Assembly (NCBI RefSeq): GCF_027579695.1
Contig: NC_083587.1
Location: forward strand, 7,814,001 to 7,878,000
DNA: 64,000 bases
Reading direction: 5' to 3'
DNA from: Neoarius graeffei
Lineage: Eukaryota > Chordata > Actinopteri > Siluriformes > Ariidae
The position numbers were made by a program, and so were the translations under genes. Shown here piece after piece: positions 29,541-40,846 of the stretch. Below the pieces are notes generated by a model. That model was not told where the DNA came from. It ran no database searches and saw only the letters and a list, made by a program, of their open reading frames with translations. The stretch's first letter is position 1. Each line of letters begins with the position of its first letter.

Positions 29541-30730
29541 ACTCATCTCATCTCATTATCTCTAGCCGCTTTATCCTGTTCTACAGGGTCGCAGGCAAGC
29601 TGGAGCCTATCCCAGCTGACTACGGGCGAAAGGCGGGGTGCACCCTGGACAAGTTGCCAGATCATCACAGGGCTGACACATAGACACAGACAACCATTCA
29701 CACTCACATTCACACCTACGGTCAATTTAGAGCCACCAGTTAACCTAACCTGCATGTCTTTGGACTGTGGGGGAAACCGGAGCACCCGGAGGAAACCCAC
29801 GCGGACACGGGGAGAACATGCAAACTCCACACAAACTCCTTGCCGGCCACGGGGCTCGAACCCGGACCTTCTTGGGCCCAATCCCAATTCTAATTTCTAC
29901 CCCTACCCCTACCCCTCCCCCTTCCCCTTGGCCCTTCCCCTTGAAACTGAGCTACAAGGGATAGGGCTTGAAATTCAACCCCTACGTATTGGGATAGCCC
30001 TTCAACGATCGCATACGTCATCGCGTACCTCCGTCAGCGTTTACGTTAGCAAAACACGACCAAATGCGTCACTGGCTGCGACCAGCCGCTACAGTCAGAG
30101 CCAGAACCAGAAATCTCTGCTGGCAGGGTGTGATTTGTTAACTAACACCACTGAATGGGATATCTTTGGCGCTTCGTGCACCACATCCAACAGAATGAGG
30201 TGTCAGAACACTCATGTAAACAATAAAAGCGAGAATAACAGAACAAAATGTACGCAGTCAAGCAACCGAAAACAATACTCACTCCCAAAGCTTTTTAGCA
30301 GCAGCTTGGATTTCAGAAATCGCTGCTCATTCTCAGCTCAAAAGCGAATCAAGCGGCGTGTTTCCTCTGGATAACAACTTAAAACACGTAAATAATGGGG
30401 AAAATACATTTATGACAATCTTTCGCCGCGGGAACCGCCATCTTTCTGAAATCCGCATGAAATCTCGCTGAAATCCGCATGGCATTGTGGGAAATCACTC
30501 AAACCCCTTCGTTCGGAGTCAGCTCCAGGAAAATCTCCGTTTGGAGGGGTACAGAAGCCCTACCCCTTCCCCTACCCCTCCGCGTTAACTGGGATTGGGA
30601 TACCCCTACCCCTTCACGTGAATGCGCAAAATGGAGGGGAAGGGCCAAGGGGTATGTCCAAGGGGTGAAATGGGATTCGGCCTTGCTGTGAGGTGACAGC
30701 GCTAACCACCACACCACCGTGCTGCCCCAT
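29541..30730 (-). repeat. tRNA-derived SINE split by a MITE
   Basis: Body at 29541-29874 and head at 30683-30730 (minus strand). Removing 29875-30682 and one TTG joins them into a normal SINE. Confidence 0.85.
29875..30682. mobile_element. Non-autonomous element with 3-bp duplication (Harbinger-like) inside a SINE
   Basis: 808 bp flanked by TTG (29872-29874 and 30683-30685). Ends are GGCCCAATCCCA and, reversed, GGCCGAATCCCA. Both ends continue into CCCCT-rich subterminal runs. A 3-bp duplication fits PIF/Harbinger; no transposase is encoded. The open frame at 29754-30374 merely runs from SINE into MITE and is not a gene. Confidence 0.7.
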
Positions 30731-31689
30731 GTTAGTAGACTATTAAAACTTAAAAAAATACAAATCACTCAGTTAGTACAAGGTGACTTACTACGAAGGA
30801 GAAGATTAAACCACTGATAGTTGCTGATAAGTTGCTGGAAACTCGCTGTTACTTGCTGTGAAGGTTTGTGTCACTCTGAAGCTCTGTGTGGATGTGTGGC
30901 TCTTATATAGCTGCAGATTTTGAAACATAACTAATTAAACTGTCTTCATTTAAACTAATTGAACCAATTAAATTGTCTGAATCATGTGACCTGGGTTTTC
31001 CCCTAAACTTTAGGGGAAAACCCAGGTCATGTGACCAGGTGACATCAGCTCCCTGAGAGAGAGAGAGAGAGAGAGAGAGAGCATCCTGATCACTCTGTCT
31101 TGCTCAGTAGCCCATTCAGTGATCTGTGTGGGTGGCTTTACATCTTCTCTCCTGGACCGAGAGCTCACAGGCTTATCAGAGTGAAGCCATCTGGCTGCCA
31201 TCTTACCCCTCACATCGCGTGGATTTGGTTTGTGTGCTAAACCATCATATCCGATCAAACTTGCCCCAAGACAAGTATCTCCTGACCCCCATCCCCATTA
31301 CCTCCTCTTATTTTCTCAACTTTACCCCCATTCATTACATATCTTTATAGCGCTCCCCTTCACTGTTTTTTTTTCTTTTCCATTTCAGTCTCTGGTCATT
31401 TTTTGAACAGCTCTTTTACTACAATAATTATTTTTACGGACATTATTTCAGTTTATCTTTCTCTTTTGTATAGTTCTTCCTTCCTTTCTATCTGTTTATT
31501 TAAATACCACCACAAAGGCTATCCTTCCTTTCTGTTTAGGACAGCTGTTGAAACAGGAATATTTTCTCATGTTATTTGCCATTTTCACTTCATTCTTACA
31601 GTCAGGTTTTAACAGTATTTATTGGTCACAAGCTGCATGAATATTGTGACTGTGACTTTGCAGCTTTGCTGAGATTTCGTCCATATAGC
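30731..31689. other. Unassigned DNA with a 21-bp hairpin and a GA microsatellite
   Basis: 30987-31007 and 31009-31029 are perfect inverted copies around one base. (GA)n spans 31055-31081. T- and C-rich stretches fill 31290-31480. No coding exon is recognisable. Confidence 0.5.
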
Positions 31690-31722
31690 GTTCCAATGTT
31701 CTCCCAACTGAGCTGCTTTGCC
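31690..31722 (-). tRNA. tRNA-Phe-like 5' half (relic)
   Basis: The minus strand reads AGCTCAGTTGGGAGAACATT after GGCAAAGC, close to the acceptor and D-arm of tRNA-Phe. The anticodon and T-arm do not follow. Only a relic. Confidence 0.35.
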
Positions 31723-31987
31723 TGAAAATCAGTAACGTATGAGACAAAAATCAGACGCTTGGTCCAGGAGCAAGGTGAATCCCATTTTATCTGATGACCA
31801 TGTTCGTAGAACAAGCCTGACCCTGCCACCATCAGAGCTCTGTTCTAATGCTCCCCGAGCCACCATGTTGCACCCAATGCACACATTTCTTTACCTGCAC
31901 AGACCAAAATTCACAGCCATGACCCATTTTCATCTTTAACAAAAGTTATTTCTTTGTCCATCATTCAAAGTGGGCAAAAGCTTTTAA

Positions 31988-32059
31988 AGGTTCCACTGAG
32001 AATTGGACACGGATGACTGGATTCAAAGGCCAGAGTGCTAACCGTTACACCATGGAACC
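31988..32059 (-). tRNA. tRNA-Gln(TTG)-like gene or pseudogene
   Basis: 72 bases with acceptor stem GGTTCCA...TGGAACC, D-arm TGGTGTAACGGTTAGCA and anticodon stem-loop CTCTGG-CCTTTGAA-TCCAG with anticodon TTG. The T-arm is damaged: TTC of the T-loop is TCC and two T-stem pairs are lost. The body is otherwise recognisable as tRNA-Gln. Likely a pseudogene. Confidence 0.7.
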
Positions 32060-32378
32060 AAGTTATGCTCCACTTTTAATTTTTAGAAGATGAATACAGA
32101 CCCAGGGTGTTGCTAGACATAAAGCTCTATTGGGGCACAGCCCCCCTATATCAAAGGTTTATGGTAGTTATTGATTTTCACCCTGGCAAGACTGCATAGA
32201 TTTTGTAGCTTATATAAATGCTAGTATGCACTGACTTTTGAGTGCTACGGGATTCTGTAGATTAGAACTAACTAACTACTTTTTACAATGCAGTGAACTT
32301 ACTGAAGGTTGACAGCCGTAAATCAAATGCATACAGCATCAACAACTAGCATCACTGTTGCCAGCTGACAGAGCATAA
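32060..32378. other. Unassigned DNA
   Basis: No gene or repeat recognised between the tRNA-Gln relic and the next MITE. Confidence 0.4.
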
Positions 32379-32700
32379 GCCTTGGTCACAACCGACCGTA
32401 CGTGCTCCTACGGCCGGTCTACGTGCAAAAAACGCAAGAAAAGCACGGAGGGTGCGCATGAAACGCACGGAGGGCGTGCATGTGACGTGCTGATTTTCGA
32501 GCCATAGACTGGCCGCAGACCGGCCGCAGAGGTTCTTTGTCATGTCAAACAAACTCTATGGGTGCTTACGTTTTTTTCAGGTTGCAAGACAAACTTACGG
32601 CCAACGTGCGTCTTTCTCCATGAACAAAAAAAACGCAGCAATTTGGGAAACGCCAAAAATCGCACGGCCAAAAAATCATACATCCGGTTGTGACCTAGGC
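32379..32700. mobile_element. Short MITE with GCCTTGGTCACAACCG ends
   Basis: Ends GCCTTGGTCACAACCG and, reversed, GCCTAGGTCACAACCGG enclose about 320 bp rich in CpG and imperfect repeats of GCACGGAGGG. I see no clear target duplication, so the superfamily is open. Confidence 0.6.
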
Positions 32701-32942
32701 TATAGCTAAATGATGCTAATATTAACATACAGCTAGATCATCTTACCACCCTCCACCTTATCCACATCTCTCCTTACTGCTTCTCTCCCTGCCTCTGTTT
32801 TGGATGAAGAATTTCCTGATGTCCATCTGCAGAGGTAATTCAGTAATGTTTAGTGGAATAGAACATACAGTTTCACTTAAAAATATATACTTTTGCTGCG
32901 TGAACTTGTGTCCATACAGGCCTGTACAAACCAGCCATCAAC

Positions 32943-34560
32943 AAAATTTCTCGTCTCGTCTCGTCTTCTTTCGCTTTATCCAGGACCGGGTCGTGGAGGC
33001 AGCAGTCTAAGCATGGAAGCCCAAACTTCCCTCTCCCCAGACACCTCGGTCAGCTCCTCGGGAAGAACATCGAGGCGTTCCCAGGCCAGCTGAGAGACAT
33101 AGTCCCTCCAGCATGTCCTGGGTCTTCCCCGGGGCCTCCTCCCGGGGGGACATGCCTGGAACATCTCCCCAGGGAGGCGTCCAGGAGGCATCCGAAAAAG
33201 ATGCCCGAGCCACCTCAGCTGGTTCCTCTCAATGTGGAGGAGCAGCGGCTCTACTCTGAGCTCCTCCCGAGTGACTGTGCTTCTCACCCTATCTCTAAGG
33301 GAGCGCCCAGCCACCCTGCGAAGGAAACTCATTTCGGCCGCTTGTATCCACGATCTTGTTCTTTCGGTCATTACCCAAAGCTCATGACCATAGGTGAGAG
33401 TCGGAACATAGATCGAACGGTAAATTGAGAGCTTCACCTTTTGGCTCAGCTCCTTCTTCACCACGACGGACCGGTAAAGCGACCGCATCACTGCGGAGGC
33501 TGCACCGATCTCACCTGTCGATCTCACGCTCCATCCTTCCCTCACTCGTGAACAAGATCCCGAGATACTTAAACTCTTCCACTTGAGGCAGGACTTCTCC
33601 ACCAACCTGGAGAGGGCAAGCCACCCTTTTCCGGTCGAGAACCATGGCCTCAGACTTGGAGGTGCTGATTCTCATCCCAGCCGCTTCACACTCGACTGCA
33701 AACCGCCCCAGTGCATGCTGAAGGTCCTGGTTTGAAGAAACCAGCAGGACAACATCATCCGCAAAAAGCAGAGATGAAATCCTGTGGTTCCCAAACAGGA
33801 TTCCTTCCGGCCCCTGGCTGCGCCTAGAAATTCTGTCCATAAAATTATGAACAGAACCGGTGACAAAGGGCAGCCCTGCCAGAGTCCAACATGCACTGGG
33901 AACAGGTCTGACTTACTGCCGACAATGCGAACCAGACTCCTGCTCCGTTTGTACAGGGACCGGACAGCCCTTAGCAAAGAGCCCCGAACCCCATACTCCC
34001 GAAGCACCCCCCACAGAATACCATGGGGGACACGGTCGAATGCCTTCTCCAGATCCACAAAGCACATGTGGACTGGTTGGGCAAACTCCCATGAACCCTC
34101 GAGCACCCTATGAAGGGTATAGAGCTGGTCCAGTGTTCTGCAACCAGGACGAAAACCGCATTGTTCCTCCTGGATCTGAGGTTCGACTATTGGTCAAATT
34201 CTCCTCTCCAGTACCCTAGAGTAAACTTTCCCCGGGAGGCTGAGAAGTGTGATTCCCCTATAATTGGAGCACACTCTCCGGTCCCCTTTCTTAAAAAGAG
34301 GGACCACCACCCCAGTCTGCCACTCCAGAGGCACTGTCCCCGACCGCCACGCGATGTTGCAGAGGCGTGTCAACCAAGACAGCCCCACAACATCCAGAGA
34401 CTTGAGATACTCAGGGTGGATCTCATCCACCCCCGGTGCCTTGCCACCGAGGAGCTTGCAAACCACCTCAGTGACTTCGGCTTGGGTAATGGACGAGTCC
34501 ACCTCTGAGTCATCAGCCTCAGTCTCCTCAATGGAAAACATGACGGTGGGATTGAGGATC
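32943..34560 (-). mobile_element. RTE-like LINE, 5' truncated
   Basis: A minus-strand LINE ending in a GACGA tandem tail (32943-32965). It is truncated at about 34560 and contains only RT and the C-terminal region. Strongly GC-richer than its flanks. The RT style (FVDLEKAFDRVP, LLFADDVVLL) is that of RTE-type elements such as fish Rex3; assignment to Rex3 itself is not certain. Confidence 0.75.
32976..34541 (-). pseudogene. RTE-like reverse transcriptase, broken
   Basis: Pieces in order: 34541-34194 (GGKAPGVDEIHPEYL and VVPLFKKGDRR, RT fingers) ended by TGA at 34194-34196; the same frame then continues through motif A FVDLEKAFDRVP (about 34055) to about 33845; a frame change at a T-run; 33840-33511 with active site LLFADDVVLL (about 33735-33764) intact; a second frame change near 33530; then 33605-32976 with the C-terminal HELWVMTERTRS and RQLRWLGHLFRMP-type region ending PPRPGPG. 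One nonsense and two frameshifts make it inactive. It would have performed target-primed reverse transcription. Confidence 0.8.
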
Positions 34561-35127
34561 CCACAAATGAAACAATTTGGAAAGGTCTATTTGTATGTTT
34601 TTAATATACTTTTTGAAACTGTACTTTTAATATACTCTTCTGTTTTATCTAAATGTTCTGTTGTGAATCTGGTACAATAAAATTAATATCCTGCACAATG
34701 TGGTCAGATCATTAGGGGATTTTGGCACAGGCCAGAGTCTCCAATATACAGTGCCTTGAAAAAGTATTCATACCCCTTGAACTTTTTCACATTTTTCCAC
34801 CTTACAACCATGAACTTAACATTTTTTTATTGAGATTTTATGTGATAGACCAACACAGAGTAGCACATAATTGTGAAGTGAAATGAAAATGATAAATGGT
34901 CTTCAAAATTTTAAACAAATAAAAATCTGAAAAATGTGGTGTGCATTAGTATTCAGCCCCCTGTACTCTGATACCTCTAAATACAACCCAGCGCAATCAA
35001 CTACCTTCAGAAGTCATCTAATTAGTTAATAGAGTCCTACTGTGTGTAATTTACTCTCAGCATAAATACACTTGTTCTGTGAAGGCCTCAGTGGTTTTTT
35101 AGAGAACACTGAAGAACAAACAGCATC

Positions 35128-36060
35128 ATGAAGACCAAAGAACTCACCAGACAGGTCAGGGATAAAGTTCTGGAGAAGTTTAAAGCAGGGTTAGGTTATA
35201 AAAAAATATCCCAAGCTCTGAACATCTCAAGAAGCACTGTTCAATCCATCATTCAAAAATGGAAAAAGTATGGCACAACTGCAAACCTACCAAGACATGG
35301 CCATCCACCTAAACTGACAGAGCGAGCAATGAGAGCACTGGTCAGAGAAGCAGCCAAGAGGCCCATGATCACTCTGGAGTAGCTGCAGAAATCCACAGCT
35401 CAGGTGGGAGAATCTGTCTTATAGTTATAAGTCGTACACTCCACAAATCTGGCCTTTTTGGAAGAGTGGTAAGAAGAAAGCCATTGTTGAAAGACAGGCA
35501 TAAGAAGTCCCGTTTGCAGTTTGCCAGAAGCCATGTAGGGGACACAGCAAACATGTGGAAGAAGGTGCTTTGGTCAGATGAGACCAAAGTTGAACTTTTT
35601 GGCCTAAATGCAAAGCGCTATGTGTGGTGGAAAACTAACACTGCTCATCACCCTGCACACACCATCCCCACTGTGAAACATGGTGGTGGCAGCATCATGC
35701 TATGGGGATGCTCTTCTTCAGCAGGGACAGGGAAACTGGTCAGAGTTAATGGGAAGATGGATGGAGCTAAATACAGGGCAATCCTGGAAGAAAACCTGTT
35801 GGAGGCTGCAAAAGACTTGAGACTGGGAAGGAGATTCACCTTCCAGCAAGACAATGACTCTAAACATACAGCCAGAGCTACAATGGAATGGTTTAGATAA
35901 AAGAATATTCATGTGTTAGAATGGCCCAGTCAAAGTCCAGACCTAAATCCCATTGAGCATCCGTGGTAAGACTTGAAAATTGCTGTTAACAGATGCTCTC
36001 CATCCAATCTGGCTGAGCTTGAGCTATTTTGCAAAGAAGAATGGGCAAAAATTTCAGTGT
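35128..36060 (+). pseudogene. Outer Tc1 transposase, broken
   Basis: 35128-35379 encodes the paired-like DNA-binding helix-turn-helix region (VLEKFKAGLGYKKISQALNI...) and ends in TAG. A frame change precedes 35466-35897, which holds the first catalytic Asp in [13 protein letters not shown], the [12 protein letters not shown] segment and the second Asp in FQQDND. Stop codons follow at 35898 and 35967, the latter just after the third catalytic position (NPIEHPW, Glu kept). The final codons lie beyond the inner element at about 37676-37750 (RLAAVIAAKDGSTKY). DD34E cut-and-paste transposase; inactive. Confidence 0.85.
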
Positions 36061-36063
36061 CTA

Positions 36064-37673
36064 CAGTGGCGCTTGCAAGTTTGTGAACCCTTTAGAATTT
36101 TCTATATTTCTGCATAAATATGACCTAAAACATCATCAGATTTTCACACAAGTCCTAAAAGTAAATAAAGAGAACCCAGTTAAACAAATGAGACACAAAT
36201 ATCATACTTGGTCATTTATTTATCAAGGAAAATGATCCAATATTACATATCTGTGAATGGCAAAAGTATGTGAACCTCTAGGATTAGTAGTTAATTTGAA
36301 AGTGAAATTAGAGTCAGGTGTTTTCAATCAGTGGGATGACAATCAGGTGTGAGTGGGCATCCTGTTTTATTTAAAGAACAGGGATCTATCAAAGTCTGAT
36401 CTTCACAACACATGTTTGTGGAAGTGTATCATGGCATGAACAAAGGAGATTTCTGAGGACCTCAGAAAAAGCATTGTTGATGCTCATCAGGCTGGAAAAG
36501 GTTACAAAACCATCACTAAAGAGTTTGGACTCCACCAATCCACAGTCAGACAGATTGTGTACAAATGGAGGAAATTCAAGACCATTGTTACCCTCCCCAG
36601 GAGTGGTCAACCAACAAAGATCACTCCAAGAGCAAGGCGTGTAATAGTCAGCGAGGTCACAGAGGACCCCAGGGTAACTTCTAAGCAACTGAAGGCCTCT
36701 CTCACACTGGCTAATGTTAATGTTCATGAGTCCACCATCAGGAGAACACTGAACAACAATGGTGTGCATGGCAGGGTTGCAAGGAGAAAGCCACTGCTCT
36801 CCAAAAAGAACATTGCTGCTTGTCTGCACTTTGCTAAAGATCAAGTGGACAAGCCAGAAGGCTGTTGGAAAAATGTTTTGTGGAAAGATGAGACCAAAAT
36901 AGAACTTTTTGGTTTAAATGAGAAGCATTCTGTTTGGAGAAAGGAAAACACTGCATCTCAACATAAGAACCTTATCCCATCTGTGAAACATGGTGGCGGT
37001 AGTATCATGGTTTTGGCCTGTTTTGCTGCATCTGGGCCAGGACGGCTTGCCATCATTGATGGAACAATGAATTCTGAATTATACGAGTGAATTCTAAAGG
37101 AAAATGTCAGGACATCTGTCCATGAACTGAATCTCAAGAGAAGGTGGGTCATGCAGCAAGACAATGAGCCTAAGCACACAAGTCGTTCTACCAAAGAATG
37201 GTTAAAGAAGAATAAAGTTAATGTATTGGAATGGCCAAGTCAAAGTCCTGACTTTAATCTAATCAAAATGTTGTGGAAGGACCTGAAGTGAGCAGTTCAT
37301 GTGAGGAAACCCACCAACATCCCAGAGTTGAAGCTGTTCTGTATGGAGGAATGGGCTAAAATTCCTCCAAGCCAGTGTGCAGGACTGATCAACAGTTACT
37401 GGAAACGTTTAGTTGCAGTTAATGCTGCACAAGGGGGTCACACCAGATACTGAAAGCAAAGGTTCACATACTTTTGCCACTCACAAATATGTAATATTGG
37501 GCCATTTTCCTCAATAAATAAATGACCAAGTATAATATTTTTGTCTCATTTGTTAAACTGGGTTCTCTTTATCTACTTTTAGGACTTGTGTGAAAATCTG
37601 ATGATGTTTTAGGTCATATTTATGCAGAAATATAGAAAATTCTAAAGGGTTCACAAACTTTCAAGCACCACTG
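36064..37673 (+). mobile_element. Tc1 element (inner), nested in the outer transposase
   Basis: 1610 bp with ends CAGTGGCGCTTGCAAGTTTG and, reversed, CAGTGGTGCTTGAAAGTTTG, flanked by TA (36062-36063 and 37674-37675). A different Tc1 family from the outer one. Confidence 0.92.
36431..37452 (+). pseudogene. Inner Tc1 transposase with nonsense codons and a lost catalytic Glu
   Basis: ATG at 36431; codon 3 is TGA (36437-36439). The frame then runs open to TGA at 37088-37090 and continues to TGA at 37288-37290 and a normal end near TRY at about 37450. It contains the DNA-binding region (GKGYKTITKEFGLHQSTVRQ), first Asp in VLWKDETKIELFG and second Asp in MQQDNEPKH. The third catalytic position, usually PIE, reads SPDFNLIKMLW, so Glu is replaced by Lys. 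Inactive by several independent changes. Confidence 0.88.
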
Positions 37674-38008
37674 TAGATGTGCAAAGCTGGCAGACATACC
37701 ACAAAAGACTTGCAGCTGTAATTGCAGCAAAAGATGGCTCTACAAAGTATTGACGCAGGGGGCTGAATACTAATGCACACCACATTTTTCAGATTTTTAT
37801 TTGTTTAAAATTTTGAAGACCATTTATTATTTTCGTTTCACTTCACGTGCTACTCTGTGTTGGTCTATCACATAAAATCTCAATAAAAAACTTTTAAGTT
37901 CGTGGTTGTAAGGTGGAAAAATGTGAAAAAGTTCAAGGGGTATGAACACTTTTTCAAGGCACTGTAGCTGTAAGCACATACAGATTGAACACGTTTCATG
38001 TACTAGTG

Positions 38009-38264
38009 CAGGGGTGTCAAACCTGATCCATAAAGGGCCGTGTGGCTGCAGGTTTTCATTCCAGCCATGCAGCAGCACACCTGACTTGGCTCATTCAATC
38101 AACTGAACTGTCTTCACACAGTCAAATACTTGCAGCCACACCCACCCTTGATTAAAGGGTGGGTGTGTCAGTTGATTGAATAAGCCAAATCAGGGTGCTG
38201 CTGCATGGCTGGAATGAAAACCTGCAGCCACACGGCCCTTTATGGATCAGGTTTGACACCTCTG
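38009..38264. mobile_element. hAT-type foldback MITE
   Basis: 256 bp with a perfect 8-bp duplication TACTAGTG (38001-38008, 38265-38272). The ends CAGGGGTGTCAAACCTGATC and, reversed, CAGAGGTGTCAAACCTGATC extend into inverted repeats of about 70 bases. Confidence 0.92.
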
Positions 38265-38272
38265 TACTAGTG

Positions 38273-38888
38273 ACTGTCGCGGCGATCTGCCGCGAGGAGT
38301 GTCTGAACGCAGGCTCACATGACTGACAGCTGCCTTCGCTACTCCCTGCAACGCTGAATCGCAGTGCTACGCTACCGGTGCACGGCTTGGCAGCACGCTG
38401 CGCTGAACAGGTGAAACCAATCACAACGCTAATTAGCAGGGCAGCGGTCTTTCTAGAAAAATAGGCGGAGTCGGCGTTTAGTCTGTAACGAAGCAGCAGC
38501 ACAGCAGTTACAAAGGGAATTCGCTATTAACACAAACTTTATAGCACAACGGGGGGGAAGACAAAAAAGGCTACCGGTAAGCCCACTGAACTTTTATCTG
38601 CAAACGCTGTGCTCGCAGTCATCCGGGTGGGCATGAGAAATGTTTGTTTCTTACCTGTGTTTGGTTTAATGGTTTAAACTTCTCAATCGCCAACGTAGTC
38701 AGGCAGAATCTCTGGCGTTTGCATGTTTAGTAAACTTATAGCTTGCTGGTAGTTGCTAATGTGTGTCCTTCATTTCATTAATTTCATTAGTTTCTTTTCT
38801 CAGTGGCGTGCAGTAAATATCTTCAGTTAAAGTGCACAAACTGCCTGTTAAAGGGCTGATGGTTAAAATGGTTAGAAGTAAATGGTTC
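38273..38888 (+). promoter_or_regulatory. CpG-rich promoter-like stretch (candidate)
   Basis: 38270-38640 is rich in CpG in an otherwise AT-rich neighbourhood. It has CCAAT at about 38415-38419 and a possible 5' exon ending CTACCG|GTAAGC at 38576. I find no coding exon downstream that it could serve within the window. Confidence 0.3.
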
Positions 38889-39871
38889 TTACCCTGCATT
38901 CATGTGCTCTGGGAAGATATTTTCCAGTTGGGAAGTGGTATTTACCAGTGTGTTGTGTTCACATGCTTTTGTTGTGGTTGACAAATTAAAGATGGTGGAC
39001 CAGATTCAGAAGGCCTGTTATTTGGCTAAAACAATTATAGATTGCCTTATTCATCAGCTGCAGCAGGAATATGAGTTAGCAAAAGTCAAAAGGTGAATAA
39101 ATGCTGAATATTTCCTGATCATGACAAGTAGAGATTTTCTTAACACATTGAATGCCATGCAGTTTTCTTTGGACAGCCACGGAATATTTTGTATTAGGCT
39201 ATAATATGTATAAATATATACATATTATACATAACATGACTCGTTTAAAAGGTGAGAGTCAGCTTTCCATAGGTGAAAACCACTTCTTTCAAGCTAAGCG
39301 AGGGTTAAATTTATATCAAAATGACTTTTTTTTTTTTACTAGAAAAGAAGATAGTGTCTTTTGTTACATCCCAGTTCAAATTGAGGAACACAATGTGTTT
39401 TCACGCCCCAACAAGAAGTCCAGTTGCTTCCAAGTGAAATTTTTTTTTTTTTTTGAGAAAAACACCCGGATCAGTTAGTGCTAATTTTTACAGCCATTCT
39501 GAATGTCTCACCTGACGTGCATTTGTACTCCAACTTTGGAAATTTGATGGCAGTAAAGTTCCCAAGTCCTTCCGTATGTCCCATGACTAGCAAAGCATTG
39601 GCCAAAGCCTTCTGTCGAGTATCGTATATCCGGCTCTGGCATTGGTGAGACTGCATATGTTTTGATAAACCCACGAGACATGACATGATCAGGAAGTGCG
39701 TGATTTGGTACTTTGTTTATACTGTAACAATCACATGCTGTGTTGTGATAAAACACCCAGATGACATACACATATAAGTGTACAATGTAATATTAGAAGT
39801 GAATATAATTTTAAAAAAGTCCAAAGAGGTAGAAAGATGATATTTAACGTGAATTTACTTTCTAATCTAAG

Positions 39872-40846
39872 GACTCGCCATCCTTCACTGCCTGGAAGAC
39901 CTACAATCCTGGGGTTTTAAAAACCGGAACCGCCTGGAGTACTCTCCTTGACATGCAGGACAGAACTTTCAAGAGCCACCTGAGGGTTACCAGAGAGCAG
40001 TTTCACCTACTCTGTGATCAACTGAGGCAGCATGGCTTGACAGATGACAACTCAACAGGAGGTCCAGCCAGAATCCCTGTGCAGAAAAAAGTGGTGATGG
40101 TGCTCTGGTATCTGGCAAACCAAAACTGTTTTCGTGAGCTGGCAGATAAATTTGATGCGAGTCAGGGAGCAGCCCATAATGTCATAATGAAAATGCTTGA
40201 CCGAATCTGTGCCATTGCAGAACACCACATTGTCTGGCCAAATGACTGCCAGAAGGCAGTCCAAGCAGCCTTATTCAAAAGGCTGTGTGGAATAGATGGG
40301 ATAGTGGGAGTAATTGATGGATCTCATATTAGAATCCAGCGACCACCTGTTGGGGGGGATTATTTAAACAGGAAGGCCTACTATTCTGTGCTGTTGCAGG
40401 GCATTGTTGACGACCAGGGGAGGTTCATAGATATTTTTGCTGGGCCACCTGGAAGAGTACATGATGCACGCATGCTGAGGCTATCCCCATTCTTCGCAGA
40501 TCATGTACAGAAGTTAGGAGACTACAAATTACTGTGGGATGGTGCATACCTTTGCAATGCCTTCCCCTTCATTGTCACTCCAAAAAGAGATAATGGGGCA
40601 TTGGGAGAGGGTGACCTGCGCCGAAATGGAATGATTTGCAGAGGGAGGGTAGTAGTGGAACAGGCATTTGGCCGCTTGAAGTGCAAGTGGAGACGCCTCT
40701 GTGACATACAAAATTGTCGCGTGGATGTGATCGTGAAAATAATTGTAGCAGCTTGTGCACTTCACAATTTCTGCATTGGAGAGTCTGAAATTACATGTGA
40801 TGAGCATCCCCACGGGTGCCCTCGAGAAGGGGATGACAATGAATAA
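39872..40846 (+). CDS. PIF/Harbinger (HARBI1-like) DDE transposase
   Basis: The open frame includes the ATG at 39953 but extends upstream in frame to 39872, right after a plausible acceptor (TTTCTAATCTAAG), with sensible residues (AWKTYNPGVLKTGTAWSTLL), so the true start lies in an upstream exon. The catalytic triad is visible: Asp in GVIDGSHIRI, Asp in GPPGRVHDARML, Glu in VVVEQAFGRLK. A candidate 5' exon (38992-39092, MVDQIQKACYLA..., donor AAG|GTGAAT) is one base out of phase, so the 5' structure is unsettled. The domain is complete, about 325 residues from the acceptor, near the usual 350. Needs the Myb-like partner for nuclear import and DNA binding. Confidence 0.85.
   Translation, partial: DSPSFTAWKTYNPGVLKTGTAWSTLLDMQDRTFKSHLRVTREQFHLLCDQLRQHGLTDDNSTGGPARIPVQKKVVMVLWYLANQNCFRELADKFDASQGAAHNVIMKMLDRICAIAEHHIVWPNDCQKAVQAALFKRLCGIDGIVGVIDGSHIRIQRPPVGGDYLNRKAYYSVLLQGIVDDQGRFIDIFAGPPGRVHDARMLRLSPFFADHVQKLGDYKLLWDGAYLCNAFPFIVTPKRDNGALGEGDLRRNGMICRGRVVVEQAFGRLKCKWRRLCDIQNCRVDVIVKIIVAACALHNFCIGESEITCDEHPHGCPREGDDNE

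Larger units (their letters stand above)
34749..37964 (+). mobile_element. Tc1 element (outer) containing another Tc1 element
   Basis: Ends begin CAGTGCCTTGAAAAAGTATT on both sides and are flanked by TA (34747-34748 and 37965-37966). Subtracting the inner element leaves about 1.6 kb, the normal size of a fish Tc1 transposon. The transposase is degenerate. Confidence 0.9.

Noticed and set aside
29754..30374. A 206-codon open frame
   Set aside because: It starts in a SINE body and runs into the inserted MITE; no family features and composition follows the repeats.
32761..32840. Possible host exon ending at a GAG|GTAATT donor
   Set aside because: The best acceptor is followed at once by a stop in the frame that looks most protein-like, and I recognise no family.
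38902..39096. Open frame as a separate host gene
   Set aside because: It lies inside the Harbinger element just past its left terminal repeat; at most it contributes a transposase 5' exon.
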